From the NCBI RefSeq assembly GCF_000337815.1, contig NZ_AOLN01000006.1, positions 124,001 through 188,000 on the forward strand: a stretch of DNA of 64,000 nt, in the 5' to 3' direction. Both the position numbers and the translations under genes were made by a program. This document shows, in pieces, positions 12,174 through 19,417 of the stretch. The notes below the pieces were generated by a model. The model ran no database searches, was not told the DNA's origin, and worked only from the letters and a program-made list of their open reading frames with translations. The stretch comes from Haloferax mucosum ATCC BAA-1512 (GTDB lineage: Archaea > Halobacteriota > Halobacteria > Halobacteriales > Haloferacaceae). Every line of letters begins with the position of its first letter. Within the stretch, counting starts at the first letter, position 1.

Positions 12174-12247
12174 GCCGGTGAAAACGACGAGAAAGGCGGG
12201 CTTCGGGTTGTTTTAGACGGCCGCGCGGCAGGCGACGCGTCCGCGCG

Positions 12248-12778
12248 TTACATGTACGGTTCGGGGTCGATGTCGCGTTGGGCGCGGTACTGTTCGACGA
12301 ACTCGCTCACGTCGAATTCGAGCATCTTCGATTCGAACTCGGAGACGACGCTGTCGTCGTCGGCGTGGCTCACCGCGTGTTCCATGAGTTCGACGACGAG
12401 TTCGACGATAATCTCGTGCAGTCTTCGAGAATCGAAGTCGGTCACCCAAACGATGCCCGTGCCGATTTCACCGTCGTCAGAGACGTCCTCGGAGACGACG
12501 GCTTCGGGAAACTCTTCGAGGACGATTCCCATGAGGTGTGCCGTGCCGAACTCGGGCATGTCGTCGCTCGTCGTCTCGATGGTCTCCTGGAGGATTTCGA
12601 CGAGGAATTCGGGGATGAATCGGTCCGGTGGGTGGACGTCCATGACGACTGCGTGGGTGTCGCCGCACGGACAGTCGAACTCCCGTTTGCCCAAGTCGAG
12701 TTCCCGGACGCGTTTTTGTTCGCCACAGGGCAACTCCAAGACGGCCCCGCGACCGCCGGGAACGCGCGGTTCAGACAT
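12248..12778 (-). CDS. Uncharacterised haloarchaeal protein with Cys-rich N-terminal motif
   Basis: A 176-residue acidic protein. A CPCG motif at about residues 36-39, in FDCPCGDTHAVVMDVHPPDRF, and an earlier Cys in LELPCGEQKRV could form a small metal site. The rest is predicted mostly helical, with EILQETIETTSDDMPEFGTAHLMG and IIVELVVELMEHAVSH, and ends with DPEPYM. It resembles a conserved haloarchaeal DUF (I think DUF5815) of unknown role. It has no membrane segment and lies convergent to the S66 peptidase, upstream of two small membrane proteins on the same strand. Confidence 0.78.
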   Translation of the reverse strand: MSEPRVPGGRGAVLELPCGEQKRVRELDLGKREFDCPCGDTHAVVMDVHPPDRFIPEFLVEILQETIETTSDDMPEFGTAHLMGIVLEEFPEAVVSEDVSDDGEIGTGIVWVTDFDSRRLHEIIVELVVELMEHAVSHADDDSVVSEFESKMLEFDVSEFVEQYRAQRDIDPEPYM

Positions 12779-12864
12779 ACCCGTGGGTTGCGGTTCTCGC
12801 CGTTTAAACGTCGCGTTCTGTCGAATCGGCGGCGGAAAAGGATGGTTGGTCGGCGGCGCGGCGC

Positions 12865-13116
12865 TCAGCGGTTGCCCGAAACGTAGAGCACGGGACCGAC
12901 GATGAGCAGTGTCACGCCGAAAAACAGGTAGTGAGGCTTGGCCAGCGTCACCGGCGTCAACAGGAAGATAAGCCCGAAGACGACGGTGTTGACGCCGAGG
13001 ACGCGGCGGGACTTCAGCGGCAGTGCTCCGACAGTCGATAGAATGAACACGAGCAACAGCGCCTGCCCGATGTTGTAGTCGAGCAGGAAGGTGTCTATGA
13101 GCTGAAGGGGAAGCAT
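12865..13116 (-). CDS. Small membrane protein, three hydrophobic segments
   Basis: An 83-residue protein that is almost all membrane segments: IGQALLLVFILSTVGALPL, VLGVNTVVFGLIFLLTPVTL and YLFFGVTLLIVGPVLYVSG, with short basic loops (KSRR). I know no function for it. The next gene upstream on this strand is another short membrane protein (13239-13469), 122 bases away, so the pair may be co-transcribed. Confidence 0.7.
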   Translation of the reverse strand: MLPLQLIDTFLLDYNIGQALLLVFILSTVGALPLKSRRVLGVNTVVFGLIFLLTPVTLAKPHYLFFGVTLLIVGPVLYVSGNR

Positions 13117-13238
13117 TCTTGTTTTCTCGGTCGGTTCGAATCGACTATCAAAGTTCCGTTATTCTCGCTGGAACCCCGCGCCTCCGACCCATCATATAGG
13201 GGCGTCCCGGTCGTGATGGTGAGTCCACCCTCGAATCG

Positions 13239-13469
13239 TTAGGGGTTCTGTTCTTCCGGGCCGGTGATATCGAGCGGTCGAATCCAACCGAACCAGACGA
13301 GAAGCACCATTCCGGCGTAGCCGAGGGTGAACACGACCATTCCGAGCGTCGTGTATCCCGCGTTGCCGAGGTACCACCGCGCGACGCCCGGAAGGACGAC
13401 ACCGAGGGTCACGACGGCGATGAGGAACAGGTTCCCGCGCGTGAAAAACGACTCCTGCGTCTCGCTCAT
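13239..13469 (-). CDS. Small membrane protein, two hydrophobic segments
   Basis: A 76-residue protein with a polar N-terminus MSETQESFFTRGN, two membrane segments (LFLIAVVTLGVVLPGVARWYL and LGMVVFTLGYAGMVLLVWFGW) and a charged end ITGPEEQNP. The positive-inside pattern and composition support a real gene. Two overlapping arginine-rich frames on this strand were set aside. Function unknown. It is divergent from the interrupted acetyltransferase gene, with 147 bases between start codons. Confidence 0.72.
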   Translation of the reverse strand: MSETQESFFTRGNLFLIAVVTLGVVLPGVARWYLGNAGYTTLGMVVFTLGYAGMVLLVWFGWIRPLDITGPEEQNP

Positions 13470-13616
13470 GCGTTCACGTCAGGACCGCGGGGACGTGAAT
13501 CGTGCGGTTCTCGGTTCGGCGAGCCAGCGAGCGGACCTCAGCCGTGTGCCCCTCGCATCCATAGCAGTGCGATTCCCGCACCCAAAGCATATACCACCCG
13601 CCAACGCACCGCGGTT

Positions 13617-14031
13617 ATGCATCTTCGACCTCTTCCTGACGAGCACCGCGAGCAGTACGGCGACGTTCTCAACTACGCTTTCCGACCCGAAGCAGGACCC
13701 GACTGGGACGACAACCGAATTCCCGACCCCGAGGGGCACCACCCGCGAGGGTTCTACGACGCGCCCCCCGACACACCCACAGCGGCCCTCGGTAGAGACG
13801 ACCTCGTGACCGTCTGTGCCTTTTACGACTTCACAGCGCGCGTCCGCGACGAGTGGCATCCACTTCCCGATATCTCGGCGGTCGCGTCGCCGCCGCACAC
13901 GCGCCGACAAGGTCACATCGCCTCGATGCTCGACGAGCTTTTGGTCGAGTTACGCGACACGGGGCGCTATCTCTCGGCGCTGTGGCCGTTCAAATACGAG
14001 TTCTACCGCCGGTTCGGCTGGGCGACGGCGA
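13617..14031 (+). pseudogene. Eis-like GNAT acetyltransferase, 5' part (interrupted)
   Basis: This encodes the N-terminal 138 residues of an Eis-type multi-acetyltransferase: MHLRPLPDEHREQYGDVLNYAF, the first GNAT core with AVASPPHTRRQGHIASMLDELL (acetyl-CoA loop RRQGH) and YEFYRRFGWATA. At 14032 the frame runs into a TnpB element and stops at 14097-14099 after element-derived residues. The remainder resumes at 15507. Joining 13617-14031 to 15507-16309 gives 1218 bases, exactly 406 codons, reading WATANNYAQTTVPPEEL across the join. That shows a clean insertion into an intact gene. The truncated product would lack the second GNAT and SCP-like domains. Confidence 0.88.
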
Positions 14032-14180
14032 TTGACATCCTCCCCGCCCTGAAGGGCGAGGATTCCCAACCGCGTTGGGATATTAAGATTCGCGGTTAGC
14101 AACCTGTTCTCGTGGGGCGAAAACACCCTCACTACGGTCGAACAGGTGAACCGCTGGCTGTGCCAACCAGCCGTTATCCC
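14032..14180 (-). ncRNA. Candidate omega RNA (reRNA) at the tnpB 3' end
   Basis: IS200/IS605 elements produce an RNA from the right end, overlapping the tnpB 3' coding region, which guides TnpB. Its guide is the first bases beyond the element. Two stem-loops are visible at 14039-14062 and 14064-14080, just after the tnpB stop at 14083. The guide would be 5'-TCGCCGTCGCCCAGCCGAAC, the reverse complement of 14012-14031, so it would recognise the empty site in this gene. The 5' limit of the RNA is a guess; its existence is inferred from the family. Confidence 0.45.
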
Positions 14181-15357
14181 TATCACCGCCATCCGTGGCG
14201 AGACTCGGGAGTACCTTTTGTCGAATATTCTCCGCACCATTCACGTCCGCGTTCGCCACCGTATCGCACGCTTCACACACGTACAGGCCACGTTCAACTC
14301 GCTGACTATCGTCGGTGTGGCCGCACGCCGAACACGACTTTGACGTATCGCGTTCCGACACCAACGCCACGTCGATACCTTCCGCTTCTGCCTTGTAGTC
14401 GAGAAGCGTCGTGAAGCGGTCGAACGCCCACCCGTGCAAGTCGAGATTGCCGTGGTCGCCCCAATTCCGAGGTTTGCCGTCCTCGTCGTCTTCTCGGATG
14501 CCGCCAAGGTCGCCAACGACAAGCGTACCGACACCTCGTTCGGTACACTCCTCAACAATCGCTTTCGAGAGTGCGTGTAAGAAGTGTGTCCGGCGACCAG
14601 TACGCTTCCGGTCAAGACGAGTGGCCTCTCGGGACGAAGAATCGTCGCACTTGGCTTTCTGTTTCGTGAAGTAGTATTCGTCCTCTTTGAGTGCGCCACC
14701 GGGGTACAACACCGATTCACCACCGAACGAGACGGCGGCAAAGTTGCAAATCCCGAGGTCAACACCGGCCACCTCATCGCCCGATGGTTCCGGGTCGATA
14801 GTGGTGCGACAGACGAACTGGAGTCGCCACTCGTCGCGCTTGTAGACGGCGCGAACCTGTTGGATGTCCCACTCGGTCAGGTCAACATCGGGGCGAGTCT
14901 GGTACTCACACAGGATGAAGTCCGACCGGTGGTCTTTGAGGTTGCGTCCTTTCGAGAGGCGGACACGGGTGAACTGTGCGTCGTGCTTGAAGCCAGCCGC
15001 TTTGAACGACACGGTTGAACGCGGGTGGGAGTCTCCGTTTTTGCGGTAGCCGGGCGGTCGGGCACGGTCGTCGCCGTTCCGACGCTTACTGAACCAACCG
15101 TTGAACGCTTCAGCGAGTTCTTCGAGAACGCGCTGACTGGATTGAGAATGTAAGTCCGTGTAGCGTTCGTGGTCTTTGAGTTCGGTTTTGAGTTCCCCGT
15201 CGTCGGGAATCTCGCCCGTTTCGTCCCACCGTTCTTGTGCGTAGTAGCGACCGACGTTCCAGAGTTTGGAGGCGGCCCATCCGAGTTGGTCAAGGTCGTC
15301 ACGAACCTGTTGCTGGTTCGTAATGGTGGCCTCGAAGGTTCGGATGGTTCGGCCCAT
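14083..15357 (-). CDS. tnpB: TnpB RNA-guided nuclease family protein
   Basis: A 424-residue TnpB (OrfB). The N-terminus carries LWNVGRYYAQERW and VLEELAEAFNGWFSKR. The RuvC-I strand is VAGVDLGICNFAAVSFGG with the catalytic Asp. RuvC-II reads LVVGDLGGIREDDEDGK, where a Gly stands in the place of the usual Glu. A zinc finger uses CSACGHTDD and CEAC, and RuvC-III is ANADVNGAENI with the last Asp. The length is full and no frame is broken. It starts ATG at 15357, about 150 bases inside the element end. TnpB promotes retention of its transposon by cutting empty donor sites. The unusual RuvC-II makes activity uncertain. Confidence 0.92.
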   Translation of the reverse strand: MGRTIRTFEATITNQQQVRDDLDQLGWAASKLWNVGRYYAQERWDETGEIPDDGELKTELKDHERYTDLHSQSSQRVLEELAEAFNGWFSKRRNGDDRARPPGYRKNGDSHPRSTVSFKAAGFKHDAQFTRVRLSKGRNLKDHRSDFILCEYQTRPDVDLTEWDIQQVRAVYKRDEWRLQFVCRTTIDPEPSGDEVAGVDLGICNFAAVSFGGESVLYPGGALKEDEYYFTKQKAKCDDSSSREATRLDRKRTGRRTHFLHALSKAIVEECTERGVGTLVVGDLGGIREDDEDGKPRNWGDHGNLDLHGWAFDRFTTLLDYKAEAEGIDVALVSERDTSKSCSACGHTDDSQRVERGLYVCEACDTVANADVNGAENIRQKVLPSLATDGGDRDNGWLAQPAVHLFDRSEGVFAPREQVANRES

Positions 15358-15506
15358 TTTCTGGCGTCATAACTGGTTATGAATGCCGTTTTATTAATGG
15401 TGTCGGTTGGCGTGGAATATCCAACCGTGCCATCGAACGTGGCTAGTGGAGGAGTTGTCGGCTGTATCCCCGCCCTGAAGGGCGGGGTTTTAGCCTTGCA
15501 ACTTCC

Positions 15507-16309
15507 ATAACTACGCACAGACGACGGTCCCGCCCGAGGAGCTTTCGACGGTCGTTCCCGACCCGGACGGCGAGTTCGTTCGTCTCGACGGCGACGACTG
15601 TGACCGGCTCAAACGAGTCCACGCGAGCGTCGCGGACGAAGCCCTCGCGCTCGACCGAACCGAGAGCTGGATTCGACACCGTCTCCTCCGCGGGCGCGAG
15701 AGCGACCCCTACGCCTACGGCTGGGAGCGGGACGGCGACCTCCGAGGCTACGTCGTCTACACCGTCAGCGGCGACTTCGACGCGCGGACGCTCTCTGTCC
15801 GCGAACTCGTCAGCGTCGATGCCGACGCACGGGACCACTTGCTTCGGTTCCTCCGCGACCACGACTCGCAAGTGACGGAGGTCGTCTTCGAACGCGAACA
15901 CGAGTCCACTCGCCTCATCGACGTACTACCCGACCCCCGGGCCGCGACGGTCGAAATCAAGCCGGGGGCGATGGTCCGAATCGTTGACGTTCCCGCGGCA
16001 CTCGAAGCCGTGTCGCTCCCCGAGACGGTCTCTTTCGACCTCGCTATCGAGGTGACCGACGACCGGTGTGCGTGGAACGACGACACGTTCCGCGTCGTCG
16101 CTGACGCTGGAACGACGACCGTCGAAAAAACCGACGTCAACCCGGATGCGACGATCGAAATCGGCGCACTCTCGCAACTACTCGTCGGTGCGCGGTCGGT
16201 TTCCCGGGTGGTTCGAACCGACCGTCTCTCGGTCACCGGTTCGGACGCCGCAGACGCGCTCGATTCAGCCTTCACTCGACAGGACGTCTTCCTCCGCGAA
16301 GGCTTCTAA
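15507..16309 (+). pseudogene. Eis-like GNAT acetyltransferase, 3' part (interrupted)
   Basis: This is the downstream 267 codons of the gene begun at 13617. It reads NYAQTTVPPEELSTVVPDPDGEFVRLD, then a second GNAT-like region (WIRHRLLRGRESDPYAYGWERDGDLRGYVVYTV) and a C-terminal sterol-carrier-like domain (MVRIVDVPAALEAV, SFDLAIEVTDDRCAWND, IEIGALSQLLVGARSV), the Eis domain order. No stop or frameshift has built up, which suggests a recent insertion. An internal ATG at 15971 or a GTG could start a short fragment, but acetyltransferase function needs the first half. Confidence 0.85.
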
Positions 16310-16429
16310 GACTGACGAGCGCGGTCGCTACGACGGTGAAAACAAGCTCGCCGCGAAATGAGTTACTGCGGCGAGAGAGGTTGATACTGACCGCAACGCG
16401 GTCAACCCGGGAGGACTTCCGATTCCTGC

Positions 16430-16558
16430 TTAGTCGCCGGGCGTGTTACCACGCTGGTAGCGACCGACCATCTTCCACATCGCCGCGTCGAGATCGTCGC
16501 CGTCCGCGGCGGACTGGAGCTGGCGGTACAGGTGTTCGGAAACGTCGATAGTTGGCAT
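16430..16558 (-). CDS. Small haloarchaeal protein (42 aa)
   Basis: The minus strand encodes MPTIDVSEHLYRQLQSAADG, continuing DDLDAAMWKMVGRYQRGNTP and ending GD-stop. The start resembles short RHH/antitoxin-like proteins, in which MPTIxVSExLYxxL forms a strand followed by a helix. The acidic composition and the ATG-to-TAA frame look genuine. No toxin-like gene is beside it: neighbours are the tail of the broken acetyltransferase gene and tRNA-Ile. The predicted role, small DNA-binding or regulatory protein, is only a suggestion. Confidence 0.65.
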   Translation of the reverse strand: MPTIDVSEHLYRQLQSAADGDDLDAAMWKMVGRYQRGNTPGD

Positions 16559-16746
16559 CACCAGCACGTATGTCGTGTGTGACTTTAATACTACTGGAAT
16601 ACGGAACTGAGTAAATTTGTTCGGTGTCGTCGAAGAGATAGGGAGAAATCAGCCGTTCGCTCTGCGATTCAAATCAACCGAGATAGGGAGTTCTGTTCGG
16701 GTGTAGTTTCGTCAGAAGTTGGGTGGCCGGGGAGTTTCAGCCCCTA

Positions 16747-16780
16747 GCTCGCATCGGCAACGAATCGTTACCGATGTGAG
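16747..16780 (-). terminator. Hairpin abutting the 3' end of tRNA-Ile
   Basis: Read in the tRNA direction, the sequence immediately after the discriminator base folds into a long stem: CTCACATCGG pairs with CCGATGCGAG (one G-U), extended by AACGA/TCGTT after a small mismatch. No spacer separates it from the tRNA. It may be a 3' processing or termination signal; it carries no obvious U-run. Assignment as terminator is tentative. Confidence 0.45.
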
Positions 16781-16854
16781 TGGGCCAACGCGGATTTGAA
16801 CCGCGGGCCTCCCGGTTATCAGCCGAGCGCTCAACCTGACTGAGCTATTGGCCC
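16781..16854 (-). tRNA. trnI: tRNA-Ile (anticodon GAT)
   Basis: The minus strand gives a 74-base tRNA beginning GGGCCAATAGCTCAGTCAGG and ending in TTGGCCCA, with a complete 7-bp acceptor stem (GGGCCAA/TTGGCCC) and discriminator A. The D-arm is AGCTCAGTCAGGTTGAGC, the anticodon stem-loop has CTGATAAC with anticodon GAT (plus-strand 16818-16820), and the T-arm has GTTCAAAT. No intron is present and CCA is not encoded. A TATA-like CTTAAAAT on this strand (16887-16894) is at a suitable promoter distance. Confidence 0.96.
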
Positions 16855-16886
16855 AGGTAAGCGCATTCACTGGTTGTGCGCTGTTG

Positions 16887-16894
16887 ATTTTAAG
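16887..16894 (-). promoter_or_regulatory. TATA-like box of tRNA-Ile
   Basis: CTTAAAAT on the minus strand lies 33-40 bases upstream of the mature tRNA 5' end, leaving room for a short leader that RNase P would remove. It stands out against GC-rich surroundings. Confidence 0.5.
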
Positions 16895-17033
16895 ACTTTC
16901 TTTTCGAGCCAGCGTTGGTGCGTGTTAGTGCATGTCGGCTTCGTCGGTCGATTCGCGGGTCGGAACCGAGAGCGAATGACCGGACGGCACAGCGGGCGCT
17001 CACGACGAGACAAGACGACAAGAGGAGAGCAGT

Positions 17034-17552
17034 TTATTCGGAGTCCTGTCCACCGAAGCGGTACGAGTCGGGGTCTGCGTCGTAGACACCGTCGCCGCCG
17101 CTCCCGCCACCGCCCTTTGGAGCATCGTCCTGTGGGAATCCGGCAGTCCAGACGTTGCCGGTGACGAACCCGTCGGCCCGCTTGTCGAGGTACGGTTTGA
17201 CGACGAACCGTTTGAGCACCTGTCGAATCGGGTAGCGGGTCACCGGAATGGCGAGGAGGAAGCCGATCGTGTCGGTGACAAGCCCCGGCGTGAGGAGGAA
17301 CGCACCCGCCGCGATGAGCAGTCCGCCGTCCATGACCTCGTTCGTCGGGAGGTCGCCGCCGGCGAACTTCGATTGGAGGCTCCGGAGCGTGTGTCGCCCT
17401 TCGGCGCGGACGATGAGCATCCCGACCAGACCGGTCAGGACCACCAACGCGACGGTGGGCACGGCGTTGATGTAGTCCGCCACGACCACGAGCAACAACG
17501 CGTCGGAGAAGGGGATGAGGAGCAAGAGCGCAATGAGCGTACGCGTTCGCAT
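17034..17552 (-). CDS. FxsA family membrane protein
   Basis: A 172-residue protein with the FxsA layout. It has an N-terminal hydrophobic pair (TLIALLLLIPFSDALLLVVVADYI and VALVVLTGLVGMLIVR), then GLLIAAGAFLLTPGLVTDTIGFLLAIP, whose LTPGxxTD-x-x-G pattern is the family hallmark, and a polar Gly-rich tail. FxsA in E. coli affects phage F exclusion; the cellular function is poorly defined. I chose the ATG at 17552 because it places the first membrane segment at the N-terminus; two in-frame starts upstream add arginine-rich residues. It is divergent from the DUF255 gene. Confidence 0.85.
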   Translation of the reverse strand: MRTRTLIALLLLIPFSDALLLVVVADYINAVPTVALVVLTGLVGMLIVRAEGRHTLRSLQSKFAGGDLPTNEVMDGGLLIAAGAFLLTPGLVTDTIGFLLAIPVTRYPIRQVLKRFVVKPYLDKRADGFVTGNVWTAGFPQDDAPKGGGGSGGDGVYDADPDSYRFGGQDSE

Positions 17553-17693
17553 ACGCGCTACTACCGGGTCACGGCCCATAGCCCTTTTGTCCCGCCTGCG
17601 TGAGCGGGCGAACGCCCGCGAACCCGCAGACGAAAGCGATGCGTGCGGCGTGGCCTCGAAGCGCTTACCCGCATCCACCGCGGACGTGGGAGT

Positions 17694-19343
17694 ATGACCG
17701 ACGAGACACGCGTCGAGTGGCGGCCGTGGGGTCCCGACGCGTTCGCCGAGGCGCGAGCGGCGGACAAGCCGATTTTACTGTCGCTTTCGGCGACGTGGTG
17801 CGAGGATTGTCACGAGATGGACGCCGAGACGTACGCAGAGCCGCGTATCGCCGCGAATCTCAACGACGGGTTCGTGCCGATTCGGGTGGACGTGGACCGT
17901 CATCCGCGCGTCCGCGAGCGGTACAACATGGGCGGGTTCCCATCGACGGTCTTTCTCGCGCCTGACGGCCACCCGATTACGGGCGCGACGTTCATCGGTC
18001 CCGAGGGAATGCGACAGGTCATCGACCGCGTCCGTGAGGTGTGGGAAAAGAAAGGCGCGGACGCCGGGCGAACGCCGCGCGCGCTCGCCGGCGACCTGCC
18101 GCCCGCGGGGGATGTCTCGCCGCAGATCGAGGCGCACCTCGCCGGGCAACTGGAAGTCTCGTACGACGACGCACACGGTGGGTGGGGCGATGCCGCGAAG
18201 TTCCCACTCCCCCGGACCGTCGAGTTCGCGCTGAAGCGCGACAGCCAGCGCGCGCTCCGGACGCTCGATGCGATTCGTGACGGACTGTTCGACCCCGTCG
18301 AAGGTGGCTTCTTCCGCTACGCCGACGACCCGGCGTGGTCGAAACCGAATCGAGAGAAAACGCTCGAATCAAACGCCGCGCTCCTCCGTGCGTTCGCCAA
18401 CGGCTACCGCTACACTGGCGAGGACGCCTACCGCGACCCGGCCGTCGAGACGGCCCGGTTCCTCGTCGAGTCGCTGTGGACCGGGACCGGATTCGGCGGG
18501 AGCATGGGACCTGCCGCCGGGACGGACTACTATCTCCTTGGCGAAGACGGCCGCGAGAACGCGCCGGGACCGCGGACTGACCTCACAGTCTACGCTGGTG
18601 GCAACGCGCTCGCAGTAGACTCGCTTTTGGTTCTCAGCGGTCTCACGGACAACGAGGAGGCGCGCGAGTACGCGACCCGCACCCTCGACCGAATCGGCGA
18701 AGACCTCGTTGACGGCGGCGTCGTGACGCACTTCAACACGGGCGGCGACAGCGGCGAATCGCGCCTGCTCGAAGACCACGCGCGTGTCGTCACCGCGGCC
18801 TGTCGCGCCCGACAAGTACTCGGAGACGGGCGCGTCGCCGGCCAGCCGTATCTCGACTTCGCCGCGGCGGTCGCCGACACGGCAATCGACGACCTGTTCG
18901 TCGATGGCTCGTTCCTCGACGGGCCGTCGGACGGCGAAGCACTGCTCTCGTCGCCGCTTCGGCCGCTCGACGGAAACGTGGAGATGGCGAACGCGCTTCT
19001 CGACCTCGCCGCGCTCACGGGCGACGAGCGTTACCGCGACGTCGCCAAAACGACCATTGATTCGTTCGCCGGCGCGTGGGACCGAATCGGGGTGCAGGTC
19101 GCCGAATACGGAACGGCGTCGGCCCGCCTCCTCCGCGACCCGCTTCTCGTCGAGGTCGGCGGTGAAGCCGGCTGTGACCTCCATCGCGCCGCGCTCCGAG
19201 TCGCAGACCACGAAGCGCTCGTCGTTCCCGATGCGGACGTTGCCGACAACGTCGCCATCGTGAGCGCTGGCACCGCGTCGGTAGAAGCAACCACTCCCGA
19301 TGAGTTGATGCAGGCTGTCTCGTCAGTGACGCCCGACGCCTGA
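17694..19343 (+). CDS. DUF255/YyaL-type protein with thioredoxin-like domain
   Basis: A 549-residue protein. Residues 1-110 form a thioredoxin-like domain with a CxxC site (ATWCEDCHEMDAETY) and the cis-Pro region NMGGFPSTVFLAPDGHP. The remainder looks like an alpha/alpha-barrel resembling glycan epimerases/hydrolases: GGWGDAAKFPLPRTVEFAL, FFRYADDPAWSKPNREKTLESNAALLRAF, TVYAGGNALAVDSLL, DGPSDGEALLSS. This is the YyaL/SPATA20 family, here shorter than the roughly 680-residue bacterial forms. Substrate unknown. It is followed 74 bases downstream by a TrmB regulator on the same strand with its own promoter. Confidence 0.85.
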   Translation: MTDETRVEWRPWGPDAFAEARAADKPILLSLSATWCEDCHEMDAETYAEPRIAANLNDGFVPIRVDVDRHPRVRERYNMGGFPSTVFLAPDGHPITGATFIGPEGMRQVIDRVREVWEKKGADAGRTPRALAGDLPPAGDVSPQIEAHLAGQLEVSYDDAHGGWGDAAKFPLPRTVEFALKRDSQRALRTLDAIRDGLFDPVEGGFFRYADDPAWSKPNREKTLESNAALLRAFANGYRYTGEDAYRDPAVETARFLVESLWTGTGFGGSMGPAAGTDYYLLGEDGRENAPGPRTDLTVYAGGNALAVDSLLVLSGLTDNEEAREYATRTLDRIGEDLVDGGVVTHFNTGGDSGESRLLEDHARVVTAACRARQVLGDGRVAGQPYLDFAAAVADTAIDDLFVDGSFLDGPSDGEALLSSPLRPLDGNVEMANALLDLAALTGDERYRDVAKTTIDSFAGAWDRIGVQVAEYGTASARLLRDPLLVEVGGEAGCDLHRAALRVADHEALVVPDADVADNVAIVSAGTASVEATTPDELMQAVSSVTPDA

Positions 19344-19387
19344 GTCGAATCAGTACCAACGGTTCTCGTGTGTAAACATCCGGTTTG

Positions 19388-19395
19388 TTTATAAC
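19388..19395 (+). promoter_or_regulatory. TATA box of the TrmB-family gene
   Basis: TTTATAAC lies 23-30 bases before the ATG at 19418, the spacing expected when transcription starts at or next to the start codon. It supports the chosen start. Confidence 0.6.
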
Positions 19396-19417
19396 GAAGA
19401 AACGAGACGGACGGTGC

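Larger units (their letters stand above)
14032..15506 (-). mobile_element. TnpB-only IS200/IS605 element (IS1341 group), 1475 bp
   Basis: The boundaries come from restoring the interrupted acetyltransferase frame. The element ends, read on the minus strand, in GGGGAGGATGTCAA, the usual haloarchaeal right end, with a hairpin built from GCCC-TTCA-GGGC at about 14039-14062 and a second hairpin (7-bp stem, 3-base loop) at 14064-14080. The other end holds the perfect hairpin CCCCGCCCTGAAGGGCGGGG at 15468-15487. There is no target-site duplication and no tnpA, so mobility would need a TnpA in trans. On the minus strand the 5' flank ends GTAGTTAT, a candidate target/TAM sequence. Confidence 0.9.

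Noticed and set aside
14032-15506. Full IS605 element with tnpA
   Set aside because: Only tnpB fits in the element; no Y1 transposase frame is present.
16747-16780. Second tRNA next to tRNA-Ile
   Set aside because: It is a simple long hairpin without T-arm or anticodon arm.
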